Shown: piece by piece, positions 25,637-36,454 of the stretch
How the letters are laid out: each line of letters opens with the position of its first letter
Numbering within the stretch: position 1 is the first letter of the stretch
From: Sodiomyces alkalinus F11
Lineage: Eukaryota > Ascomycota > Sordariomycetes > Glomerellales > Plectosphaerellaceae
Length of the DNA: 64,000 bases
NCBI RefSeq assembly: GCF_003711515.1
Contig: NW_021167086.1
Coordinates: 1,449,149 to 1,513,148, forward strand
Direction: 5' to 3'
Notes under the pieces: generated by a model
Seen by the model: the letters and a program-made list of their open reading frames with translations, nothing else
What the model was told of the DNA's origin: nothing
The model's database searches: none
Translations under genes and position numbers: made by a program

Positions 25637-26067
25637 AATATCCCGGATAATAAAGCCTTATATCCCGCGGGCTTTCCCTGGTAACTATAATAGCCTTACT
25701 TAAGGCGTATCACGGTTATACTATTAAACCGCGGTGTAGTTAAAGATAATAAAAGGGAAAAGAAAGAAAAGTTATTCTTAGGAGGCAGCGCCCTAATAGC
25801 GACCGCTATTATTACCTTCGCACCTAATATAGCGATACTAAATATACCGAGGTCGTGGTATCCCTTCCTAGTATATACCCTGGTAATATCCTAATATATA
25901 TAATAAAGTAAATATATAGATAGAAGAAAACCTTGTAGTATCCCGCTATTCTATATCACCGCGTGCTATAGTAAAAACGGACATGCTAACCCCTCTGGCG
26001 TTTATCATCGTATTTTCTAGTAAAAACGTAATCTTCTTTATGTGAATATTATATAGCTATATATTTA

Positions 26068-27715
26068 TTATAGAATAGTGACCTTATCGTCGCTATCTTC
26101 GGTAGCCGCCGGGACGTTCTCTTCGGGGAAGCCTTAGGCCGCGATCTTAACCTCTAGGATAGTAGACGCTTCCTCGGCCGTCACTTCGTTTATTATATCT
26201 TCTAAGTCGGCTAGTTTAAATCCGCTAAACGCGAGTAGGCCTTCCTAGATACGACCCGTGTGCTATCGCTTAAGGATAGCGTAGACCAGGATAATGCGTG
26301 TAGCTAGTATATAGTTAGTTGTAATTCGCTAGGCTAGCTATTCCTTATAGCTAGTAGTTATCTCGCCGTTATCCGAAAACGGGGCTATATACACTATCGT
26401 ACTTAGGCGGAGGTACTTAGTGATTATTAGTAGATCTAAGGCGTTCTATATAGTGTTTAGGGCAATAACGTCCGTAATTACCGCATAAAGCTATATAGTC
26501 GTCGGGCGAGGGAGTACCGCCCTATACCCGCGCTATCCTAGGAGAATAAGGTCTTAGTTTTACGTAAAGAAAGTATTAAACTAGGACTAGGCGGTCCGAT
26601 TCTATAGCCGGCCTCCGTAGCTTTTAATAGTTTTATTAAGGAGGCGTTCTTTAGTATTATCGGTCGCGACGCGTTTACCTAGTATAGCGTTCCCGGTAGC
26701 CGAGGTTAGAATAGGGCGCTTAGCAGGCGTAGTAAAGCTCGGGGTTCCGCCCTTACGAACTTACCCTAGAAAGTGCCTTATAGAGGGTATAATAACCTTA
26801 GTATCCTCGGTCTTACCTCCGTTACTGGTAACTAATCCCTTAAGGAATTTACGGGCTAGCTTACTACTCTTAGTAGCTTCCGCGGCGTATTCCGCGAGCT
26901 TACGGGCGAATTTTCCCTTACGGATAGTTTTTTTTTATATATCATAAGGAGGTTATATATAGTTTAGGATAAGAATATATACTCACGCTATTTATCTACT
27001 ATAACATAGGGAATAAAGGCCCTGCTATTCGTTATTCCCGGTATAGTATGTCTATTAATACTATATCAGGCTTCGGCCTCTAAGTCAATATATATCGCCG
27101 ACCGTGGTTCTGTGTCGGCTACAGGCGAGTCTACGTAGGAGGTATAAACCGATTAGGGGGTCTTAGTCAATTTACCCACGTAATTACGGGGGGTATTCGC
27201 GTCTCGCGCTATAATATATTCTTTAAATAGGATCTAAGGATAATCCTACGCTATAAGCTCGGGATTTACTTCTAATAAGAACTCTGGCTATAGGATCTTA
27301 CTTATGATATCGCGGGCCTAATTCTTATCGATTACTTAGTAAACGAGGGGATATTCCTTAGAAACAAAGACTATACGGTTAAGATCTCCGTTTACTAGGT
27401 AGTCGTAGTCCTATACCTCCGTCTCTTAACGGAACTCGGTAATCTTAGGTTTATATATCTCCTTCTAAACTATAAAGCTACTGCTAAGTATTAATAGCTT
27501 ATTTTTAAGCCGGTCCTCGTTACCGTATAGTATTACTACTCTAAAGTAGCCTTCTATCGTGAATCCCGAGCTAGGTCTCCTAGGGTTCCTAAACGCCGTA
27601 TTAAATATATCCTAGTAGACCTAGTCCTTAGAGGGCTAATACGATATAGGAGCTTTGGCCGCGAAGTATATAGGTAATACTAACACGCCGGCGGTGCGTC
27701 TTAGCGATATAAAGG
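26068..27715 (-). pseudogene. Unknown protein gene inside element F
   Basis: Two long minus-strand frames lie end to end. The first, about 27,715-26,987, is followed by a GTGAGT donor-like site at 26,981-26,986 and about 60-70 bases of AT-rich sequence. The second frame then runs to a TAATAA stop at 26,068. Together they would encode roughly 520-540 residues. Stops inside fall at likely Trp/Gln codons. The first part is rich in aromatic residues. The second starts with a Lys/Arg-rich helix, has a hydrophobic central region, and ends acidic (EDSDD-x-VTIL). I do not recognise the family. The gap between the frames may be an intron, but the acceptor is unclear and the phases do not join cleanly, so a frameshift is possible. 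No start ATG is evident. Confidence 0.55.
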
Positions 27716-29721
27716 GTAACTAGGGAGAGAATAAGGAATACGTTACGAAATAACGATACAGTGAATAGGATATTAATTAAATGCGTTAGAAGGCTTCGGG
27801 AACCGATAGTAAATAGTAAGGCCTAAACTAGGGCTAATAGTAAACCACGGCGTTCTTTTAAAGAATCCCGGTAATAATTAGGAAGGAGGGGAAAAGAAAA
27901 AGAATTCTCGAGTATAGCGGCCACGGTAGTATTTTTTCTAATACCGCATAGAGCGCTATAGTAACCGTGGTTATTACGGCCGATAGAAGGTATATATAGG
28001 TTATAGTCCTTCTATTCCTGCCGTTCCCTGGCGTTCTTGGTTATTGCTTAGGGCGGCGATATCGGTACTCTTATACTAGCCGTCGCCGTCGCGAACTAAT
28101 ATCCCTAAGTATCTGCCCCGGGCGATATAAGCCCTGCGTCCTGCGGGCGTCCTTTAGCGGGGGATAGTAACTAGTAGCGCCGCACGGTGACTACTTAGTG
28201 ACCGTGGGCGGCGATAGTGTTTATAATAGGAAGGGAAGAAGAGAAAGGAAAGAAGGGAAAGGAAAGGAGTATACGTTATAAAATAACGGAGATACGTTAA
28301 GGGGAGATAGAATAAAGCGATAATAGAGCGGTATACTACGCGCGGATATAAGAAACTAATAGTAAACTGCGATACTCGTATAGGCCACGCTATAAGTTAA
28401 TATCCTAATCGCTAGTATTATCTAGGCTTACCTTAGCGTTCCGCCCGGGGAACGGGTCCGTATTAGGATCCACGGCGTTATCCGGATATCCGAGATAAGC
28501 CTAAGGTTCTAGCCGGAAATAATAGACACGGTGGTATATATACTATAGCCTACCTAAGTAAGGGTAGCCTTAGTAAACATATCGGTTATAGTTAAAGGCG
28601 AGTCTGCTATAAGGAAGCCCTCCCTCTAATAAGGAGGATAAGCCGAGGGACCTCGGGTAAGTCCGATAAAGGCTAGTAAAATAAGTGGAAGCCCTCCCTT
28701 TACCTAGGAGAACTAGGTAAGGGGGCCTCGATTAGTTCGATAATAAAGTCTATAGCTCGTGATTAAGCTATTTCTTTTACGGCGGAGGCTAGGATATACC
28801 CCCTAAGCCTTAGGATATATACTCTCTTATACAGATACTGGTTGAACGCTTTTCCCCTTAGGGTTACTACGCCGCTAGCCTCGGATATTCTCGGTATATT
28901 AATAGCTAGTCAGATAATAGCGAGCCGCGCGGCCTACTTAGAAGGGAAACGTTCTCCGCGAAGTGCGGATAAAGGGAAGGCTTTATGGTAAGGGCAGGTT
29001 AGCTCCCCTTATACTCCGCAGGAGAAAGGGAAAAGGGCGGGGGATTATCGAGTAGTACGGTGCCACGGTAAAGCTAGTATATAGAATAGAATACTCGTTA
29101 TCCTACGCCCTTTAGCGATTATCAGGAAGGTTATCGCTATAATCGATAGGAAGATTAGTATTATATTAGAGCTAGAGATCTATAGTAGGTGCTAGTATAG
29201 GTTAGTATAGGCGCTATTCCTACGCTTAAGTAGCGACCGTGAATTCCTTAGTATACTCTACGCCTAGACCTAGTAAAGGGGAGGCGATTATTAAGGGGTT
29301 AGTATACCCCGTGGTTCTATCAGGACTCGGGTTCTATAAAGAACGCTAGTATACAGGATAGTATAGGCGCTATCCTACGCCCTTGGCGATTATTAGAATA
29401 GTTAGCGTCGGTGTAGGTTAGTATAGTTACCATCCTAGGCCCGACTAGCCATTATTAGGAAGGTTAGTAAGGTCGGAGCTCGGGTTCTATAGCTAGTAGT
29501 CGTTATAAAGGCAGGTGATATGGAACGGTATATAGCTAAAGGATAGTGGTTCTTTTTATTACTCTACGCCTAGACGTATTAAAGGGGAGGCGCTTTCGCC
29601 TGGCGCGCTAGTATTCGCTAGTAAGCTACGTGTCTATTTAGTCTTAGTATATATAGTCTACGCCGGGCGACGGTACGCGAACCTTGCCTAAAAGCTTAGT
29701 TACTACTATTTAATAAGCGCT
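27716..29721. other. Element F interior, non-coding, with degenerate repeats
   Basis: No frame with recognisable content was found. At 28,605-28,700 the block GGAAGCCCTCCC occurs twice, 80 bases apart. At about 29,090-29,470 a degenerate unit of 60-80 bases recurs four times, with landmarks AGTATAGGCGCTATCCTACGC and CGATTATTAGGAAGGTTAG. The stretch 29,430-29,721 is shared with 42,490-43,378. Confidence 0.55.
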
Positions 29722-30135
29722 TACTAGGTAAATCCCTGGCTAGCTAGTACTATAGGACCTAAAAGGATCTAGGATTTAATATGCCCTATTTGGGCACGAC
29801 TCTAGCTAGCTAGCACTATTAGGCCTAGGGAACCCAGGATTTAAAGGGTGACCTTTACTATAGTAAAAGAGGTGTAATAAAGATATCTTCTCTAAGCTAA
29901 GGGAGCGCGCCCCCGGGATTTAAATCTTCTACGGGTACACCTCGTGGAATCCTCGGCTTATATATGTAGGAACATAGGAGATTCCCCGATATTCACTAAT
30001 TATACCCTAGGGGAGCTATAGTATACTTTAAAGGTACTTATAGTATACCCCGTGGGTGCTATAGCTTATACTATATTACTACCAGGGTACCCCGTGGTAC
30101 GCCCTAGTATTCCGGGTAGAATCTAGGGCATATTA
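29722..30135. repeat. Element F right terminal repeat
   Basis: The 414-bp partner of 25,223-25,636, same orientation and same length, with the same internal duplication. Confidence 0.8.
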
Positions 30136-30479
30136 CCTTTTATAGGCTCCCCTGAACTATTAAACGCTTAGGCCCCTTATAAGTCCTAGTGCCCCTATAG
30201 ACTTACTAAGGCTAGCTAGACGTTTTAGGTCACCGAATAAGTAGCTTAGTAGATAAAGCGTAGTTTTCTTTTTTGTTTTTTTTTATTACGCGCATACAGC
30301 CCTAAAGCTATAGCGCGGCGCCTATCGCCCTAAGGGCTAAAGGCTATTAGAAGCTAGGTATAGTAAAATAGAGCGTAGTACTAATAAATAAAGGAAATCC
30401 TCCGTAATAATCTTGCCTAATAGACCTAATAGGTAAAAGAAAACCAAAGTAAAATAACTAGACCGTAGAATCCGAGGTT

Positions 30480-33400
30480 TACGCCCTATACCACTCCGCC
30501 GAAGCTATGTTAGTGGCTACAAACTAGGCCTATAAGGCCTGTATTCCTCTTTTAGTACCGAATAATAGCGGTAGAGATAGCGGTAGGCCTACTAGGGCTT
30601 CCCGTAGGGCTTTTCGTTCGTTTTTATAAAAAGGGCAGGAAAGAATAAGGTGTGCTGTATCCTGTATAGGGGAGCCGCGATAGAAATAGCGGTTATTAGC
30701 ATAGTTTTAGGCCCTTTTTTAGTGGGTTTTTAGGTATCCGAAGCCGGTTTTTGACTATATAAAAGCCGATTTTACCCACCTAGGGCCTTATATTAGTAGT
30801 GGTTCTCGGGAGAAACGGAGGTTATTGTGGACTAGTCGCCTATATAGGCGGCCTAATCGAACGGATTTACCTTTTTTTCCCTCCACCTCTTCGTGATTCT
30901 ATAGGGTTGTCTAGTCTTAAATAAGGGCTTTATTTACCCGGCGTTTTAGGTGGCTAAGGGTAACTAAGCTAATAGATTTAGTAGCTTTTTCGGGGTTTAA
31001 CGCCCTTTTAGCTACCTTATCCGCTAGTTTATTCCCTTCTATCCCTATATACGAGGGGCACTACCACACGGAAACCGATATACCTAGTTATTTAAGGCGT
31101 GAAATAAGGTCTTTAGCTTCTATAGCCTATTATAAGGTGTGCTAAAGCTTCTGAATAGCCGCCTAGGAATCACTAAAAATATAGCACTCTAAGAGCCTCG
31201 GCGTCTACTCTAGGGCAACGTAAAGAGCCTAGAGAATAGCGTATAATTTAGCGTCCGCGACTTCGGCCGCGGCTTCCTGGTTAAAGCCTATAGCTTTATA
31301 GGGCCTTCCAGCTTTAGTCCACTATATTATAGCGGCTATAGCCTAAGAAGACCCTATAGGGGGCCAGGTAGGGTGGCCTAGAGAGCCGTCGGTGTAGAAA
31401 ATAGTAGCCTATTCCCCTAGGCCTTATTGAAATTTAGCGAGGGCTTCGAGGTAAGCTATTTTCTAATCGGGTATATCGGGGCCGGTATCTATAAGCCGGT
31501 CTTTAAGGGGGAAAAAGGGTCTTAAGTCCGTTATAGGCTCAGAGGCCTAGGGGGCCTCCTACCTAGCCGACGGACCCTCGATATCCTAAGACGAAGCTAC
31601 TAAAGCCACTATTTCTAGGCCTAGCCTATATAGTTATATAGTAGGCTATAGGTTCTAAAGAAGGGCGAGGTTTTCCTGGTTTTTGTTTAGTAAGAGCTAG
31701 CGTCTAATAGGGTGGTTCGGTAGGAACTTTAAAGTCCTAAAGGCATAAAGCCTATTAGACTTAGTTAACCTAACTACCGCTAGAGGGACTACTACGTCGG
31801 GTTCTAGAGGTCGTAAAGGGGCCCCTCTCAAAGCCCCTAGGGCCCGGACTAAAGCGCCGTACTATAAGCGTTCTAGGCGATCTACTAGGTGGTTTTTAGG
31901 TGATTTAGGGTCTTACTAGAGCTATAAGCTAAAGTTAGCTAAGGAGGCTATCTAGGCTATATATAGCTAGTGTAGGGCCTTAAAAAGAAGGCCCCTCTAC
32001 GAGCTGGCCAGCCTGTGTAACCTATTTAGGGCCCCCGAAGCTGAATTTAGGCGTTTTTCGATATAGGGTTTAAAGGATAGCTTAGGATCGAACCAGACCC
32101 CTAGACACCTAATAGCACCTAGCACGGGTTTAACTAGGTGCCCCCCTATAGTAACTGGGGTGCCTTCTTTAGAGCGTCTTCGGTGGAAGTAAATAAGCTC
32201 TGTTTTTTTTAAGGTTAAAGAGGACTTAGTTAACTTTTACTACGTCGAAAAGGGAGGCTGCGGCTTTTTCTAGGGTTTTATAGTTTTTCCTAGTTAACGT
32301 AGGTACTATAGATAGCTGGAAATCGTCGATATAGGATAGTTAAAGGCCCTGAAACTCCGGCCCCGCTATAACCCTCCTAATATAAATTAGGAATAGGATA
32401 GGGGAAACCGAGGAGCCTGATAGAACCCGTATATTTACGGGGGTAGGCTGTTAAACCTGCTCCTCGAAGGCTAATTAGATACGCCTGTTTTCTGTAAAAG
32501 AGGCTACCTATTTAACTAGGTTCGGGGGTAGTTATAGGTCCTAAAGGGTCCGGAGTAGCGAAGGACGGGCGATATAATCGAAGGCTCCTTTAATATCTAA
32601 AAGTAATATAGAAATCACCGGATTCTAGCGTGATTTACGCTATTTTTCGATATAATAAAGGAGGAAAAAGGCTGTATCGATAGTAGAGCGTTATTCTCTA
32701 CCCTCTATTTAACTAGGGTATAGAAGGTCATCGCGGGTACTAGCTATAAAGCTAACTCTAGTAGCTATAACCCTCTCGAGGACTTTACCTAAGTAGTTTA
32801 GAAGGCCTATAATCCTATAAGACTTAGGATTAGAATAGTCCTTTATCCCTGGCTTCGGTAAAACGGCCCCTAAGGCTTCCTTCTAGTAGGTAGGGTAATA
32901 GCCTGATAAAAGTAGGGCTAAATAGGCTTATAAAAAGGACCCGGGGATAACCTTATAGGCCTGCTAGATCGGTTTTAGACTAATCCTATTAGGCCCTAGG
33001 GCTTTCCCCTTAGTAGCTCCGAATATAGCGCGCTATAGTTCGGTAGCCTAGAGGCTAGGCCACTCCCACGGCCTTCTAAAGCCCTTACTATATAATCTAC
33101 TAAGGCTTGAGGGGCCGTTCGAAGGGTAGGAGGGGCCTAGCCCCCCTGAAGGGCCTATAAATATAGGGGCTTTAGGGGCGTCGGTGGCGGAAGAAGAAGA
33201 GAAAGAAGAAGAAGACGGTGCTGGAAGAAGGGTGTAAAGTAGGGCGTTATATTTATCTTCGAAGGCGTAGGCCTTCTGCTTCGTAGGCGTTTAAATCGGT
33301 GGGAATTTCGCGTTAAGGCCGCTTTTCGTATAGTTATAGGCCTTAAAGACTTTAGGGCCTTCGGCATGGGCTAAGAAGGCCTCCTAGTGGTCGGTTTTCG

Positions 33401-34320
33401 CTATTTTAACCGCCCGATAGTAGGCGTTTCGAGCTTCTTTCCAGGAGGCTTTTAAAGGCGCCTAGGTAGCCGAGGCCCCCTTTTTTGCCTTTCGAAAAGC
33501 CCTGAAGGCCCTGTTAGCTGATTCTCGAAGGGCTTTTAGCTCTTTAGTCCACTAAGGCTTCGAACGCCCTACTACCCGTAGCTTAGGCACTAAAGCCTTA
33601 AGCGCTAGAGTAATAGTATCCGAGAGGCAGCGGCCTAAAGAATCCTAGTCCGAGGCATTAATAGCCTGCTAAATATCCTAGTTAAGACTAGGTTCTAGGC
33701 TCTTTAGGGTACTAGAAAATAGGTCCTAATCTGCTAGCTTATAGTTATAAGCCGGCGGGAGAGACCTATTTAGAGGATCTTTAGAGTCTAAAATAGTCGC
33801 CGAAAGGAGGATAGCGCGGTGTAAAGAGGTAGTGTTTTCGATATATTCCTACTTATCGAAGCGGAGAGGATCGAAGCCGGGCGTGTAAAAGGCTAGGTCT
33901 ATACCCGACTCTTAACGACGATTAGACCTAAAAAAAGGTCCCCCCGTTCAGGTTAACTTCTTTAGAATCCACTAAATAAGTAGCTCCGAGGCTATCTAAC
34001 TAGTCTACTAAAGGTTAGGCCTTAAGAGAAGCCTGGTTAGTAGCAGCTCCGTTCTACTACTAGTGGTTTCTGTTAAAGTCCCCTATAATAAGGGTAGGCT
34101 TAGGGACTATAGGTCCTATAGCACTCGATCCTCGGTCTAGGGCCGGCTTCTAGGGCCTAAAAAGGAGGGAAAAGAAAAAGAAGAAGAAGAAGTGGAAAAG
34201 GTGGAAAGGATAGGGCTAGGGCTAGAGGGGCGCCCTCGGCCTATCGTTTCGGGGTCCTATTCTATCTAATTATAAACATATAGAATATAAAGAAAAGGTC
34301 TATAGATAATAAACCTCTAT
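30480..34320 (-). pseudogene. LINE D ORF2: endonuclease, RT, RNase H
   Basis: Endonuclease: LIIGDFNRNH near 34,060-34,090 and a GGTFFRSNRR-like C-terminal box near 33,940. A linker carries WWTKELKALRE and YYRAVKIAK boxes (33,560 and 33,410) typical of fungal LINE ORF2. RT: VLSGSSVSPILFLIYI near 32,400, where LPQGSPVSPILF is expected, and SYIDDFQL at about 32,316-32,339 with both catalytic Asp present. RNase H: YTDGS at 31,382-31,396, VADAKLYAI near 31,240 with Lys where the catalytic Glu should be, FSDSQ-type box near 31,170 and GNKLADKVA near 31,020, so three of four acidic residues remain. The C-terminal FCRG...DTAHLILSCPF segment at about 30,640-30,690 is the usual post-RNase H zinc motif. 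Confidence 0.82.
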
Positions 34321-34359
34321 ACTCTACGCGTCTATATCGTCTAGGAAGTCTTCGCCATG

Positions 34360-36290
34360 TGAAAAATCAATATTAGAGACCTTTTTTATATAAGGGAGGA
34401 CCCTAGGCTTAATAAGGAAGAACTAGGATTTTTAGGATATAGGCGTAACGGTGTAAAAAGTAAGGTGGTTTCGGATAAACTATCCCTTTAGTGTCGAGAC
34501 GCAGGCAGGTTCCTGAATAAAAACTATATTAGCCAAAGCCTCGTAAGGCTATTCTAGGATAGCCTCCTATACCGGGGCCCATTTATCGACGTTATATTAC
34601 ATAAACCGGATATCTTTCGAACGATAAGGCCCTTTATATATAGAATTAAGGTTTTATAGCTCGAAAGACTTCGTAGTCCCTGCTAAAGGGAGGGTAATCT
34701 CCCTCGTAGTTATAGCACTTATAGGTCTTATACTCGTAATCTCTGTATTCTTTATACTCGTTATAGTAGTGGTATTCCTCCCTATAGCCCTTAACGGCAT
34801 AGATAGGGCAGAAAACGAGGCCTTTATAGGTCCCTCGGGTATACCCGAATTTCCAGTAGATAAGGCACTAGGTTCTAGGGGTTATGGGCCTATATTTATA
34901 GACCTTTAGCCGCTGGCCGGCTATTTAAAGCCACTATTTTAGGCAGTACTTCTATTCTTTAGTAAAGGGTATAGAAATAACTATTATACCATAAAACGCG
35001 TTTAGAGTCCCTAGCCACTAAGGCTTCCCTATAACCCTAATAGGGTTAAAGGTGCCGATCTTAGTAACTAGGTCCTATAGGCCAGGGCCCTATTATAGGC
35101 TTCGGTTTAGGGCCTTTGACGGCGGCTCGGAGGGGTCGGGTAGAGGGGTATCGCTAACCCTAGCCTTAAAGGCTCTAGAAGGCACCTATTTAATAATAAG
35201 CTTAAACTAGTTACCTATAGGCTAGGGGGGCTAGAGAGGGAGGTTTAGCTTTTTAAACTACTAATTCTGCGAGTTTAGGAGCTATTAAACGCTGTATTTT
35301 GGCCCCGGGGTTAAAATAAGGTTTCTATTAGTCGACCGGCTAATAGCCGTAACTACAGGGGTTTTTAAAGCCTTATGAATCTTATTCCGAAGTGTAAGGG
35401 GGTTAAAGTTATCCCTAAGAATCGCTGCCTCTGCCGTACGCTATAGAATAACCTTAAGGACCTTTTTAGAGTCTATTAGAAGGGGTGCTAGGCGGAGAGA
35501 AGCTAATAGTATTAAAGCTACCACAGCCCCTAAAATATAAGCCTAGGTAAGGCCTTTTTCCCCTTTAAAGCCTCGCTATAAAGGGGTTTAGGCTGCTATT
35601 CTATAAGCCTGCGAACTGCCTAAGCTAGTTTATCGACCTTCTATTTAAGTCTGGGAGGCTAGGGGCTCGGGGTTCTATCGATAGTATATTTAAGCGCTAC
35701 GGATAGGGCTTTAATCTAAGGGGCAGGGTCGAGGGTATAGGCCTATGAAAGTAGCTAAAGGGCCTATTAGAGTAGTTCCTTAGCCTATATCTTACTAGCC
35801 GAACTAGTCGACTTCTGGGGCTTGGCCAAGGTTTCTCTAGGGGCTTTAACTATTCTAGGGGCCCTTTTAGCCTATTTAAAGTCTAAAAGGCTTAGCCTTT
35901 TAGTAGGGGGGCCCTTAGAGGCAGGGGGGGCCCTAAAGAACGTTTCGAAAGCGCCTTCGGCTTCCGAGTCCGAGGGGGATTCGATTCGGGTCCTAGAAAA
36001 GCGTTTAGGGGTAGGCGTAGAGGGGCCAAGGTGCCTTTTCGAATTCAGGGGTATAACGAGGGTTATATCCTCTAGATTAGAAGTATTACCTATATCCACC
36101 TCTCCTAGGCCCTTTATAGTTATAGGGGCCTTAGGGGGGGGCGTTAGGGGCGTTAGGGGCGTTATTATAGCTAGTGTTATGGCTAGTGGGTTATTATTTA
36201 TAGCGTTACAGCTAGGTGGAGGTCGGGGGTACGGCTTTACGCGGCTAGGCTTACTGCTTTATTAGCGTGGGCGCACGGGCCATGTTAGAC
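34360..36290 (-). pseudogene. LINE D ORF1: zinc-knuckle protein
   Basis: A minus-strand frame upstream of ORF2 begins in a Pro/Ser/Thr-rich region (36,250-35,870, with the LNSKRHLGPSTPTPKR stretch) and runs through stops of the Trp/Gln type. Zinc knuckles cluster at about 34,900-34,690: CLIYWKFGYTRGTYK, then CPIYAVKGYREE, then CYNYEGD. In each, one or more Cys or His is Tyr. In related LINEs ORF1 binds the element RNA. The opposite-strand frame of 147 codons at 35,822-36,265 is the antisense of this region. The start codon could not be fixed; an ATG at about 36,280 is out of frame. Confidence 0.65.
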
Positions 36291-36454
36291 GTTTCCCCAC
36301 ACACAGGAGAGCCGTAAGCCTATTTCCAGCTATTTTCGCACTTATAATAGGCTTAAAGTAGCGCCTATGCGATATAGGTATATAGATAGACGTATAGAGC
36401 TTAAAAAGAGCTATCGATTGATATAGTCCTTAAGTGGTTTAAGGCGTTTACAGG

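Larger units (their letters stand above)
25223..30135. mobile_element. Element F: unknown gene between 414-bp direct repeats
   Basis: Two direct repeats of 414 bp (25,223-25,636 and 29,722-30,135) flank a 4.1-kb interior. A partial second copy at 42,481-43,728 shares the interior end plus the right repeat, so the repeats act as a pair of element termini, as in an LTR retrotransposon. No gag or pol motif was found inside, only a minus-strand gene of unknown function. Repeats start TACTAGG and end GTATTA or ATATTA; TG/CA ends could have been lost by RIP. A target duplication of CCTT is possible but weak. It could be a non-autonomous LTR element with cargo; a duplication caused by another mechanism is not excluded. 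Confidence 0.55.
30264..36440 (-). mobile_element. LINE D: second LINE family, with RNase H
   Basis: A minus-strand non-LTR retrotransposon of about 6.2 kb. Its 3' end is an A-rich tail, seen as an interrupted T-run at 30,264-30,284 on the plus strand. Order from the 5' end: 5' untranslated region (about 36,440-36,290), ORF1 with three or so zinc knuckles, ORF2 with endonuclease, RT, RNase H and a C-terminal zinc segment. It differs from family 1 in having RNase H and a poly(A)-like tail. RIP damage is milder: the RT catalytic box is intact. I did not find a convincing target duplication. The 5' boundary against LINE B lies between 36,300 and 36,465. Confidence 0.8.

Noticed and set aside
35822..36265. 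147-codon plus-strand frame
   Set aside because: It is antisense to the Pro/Ser-rich start of LINE D ORF1; the minus-strand frame has the better context.
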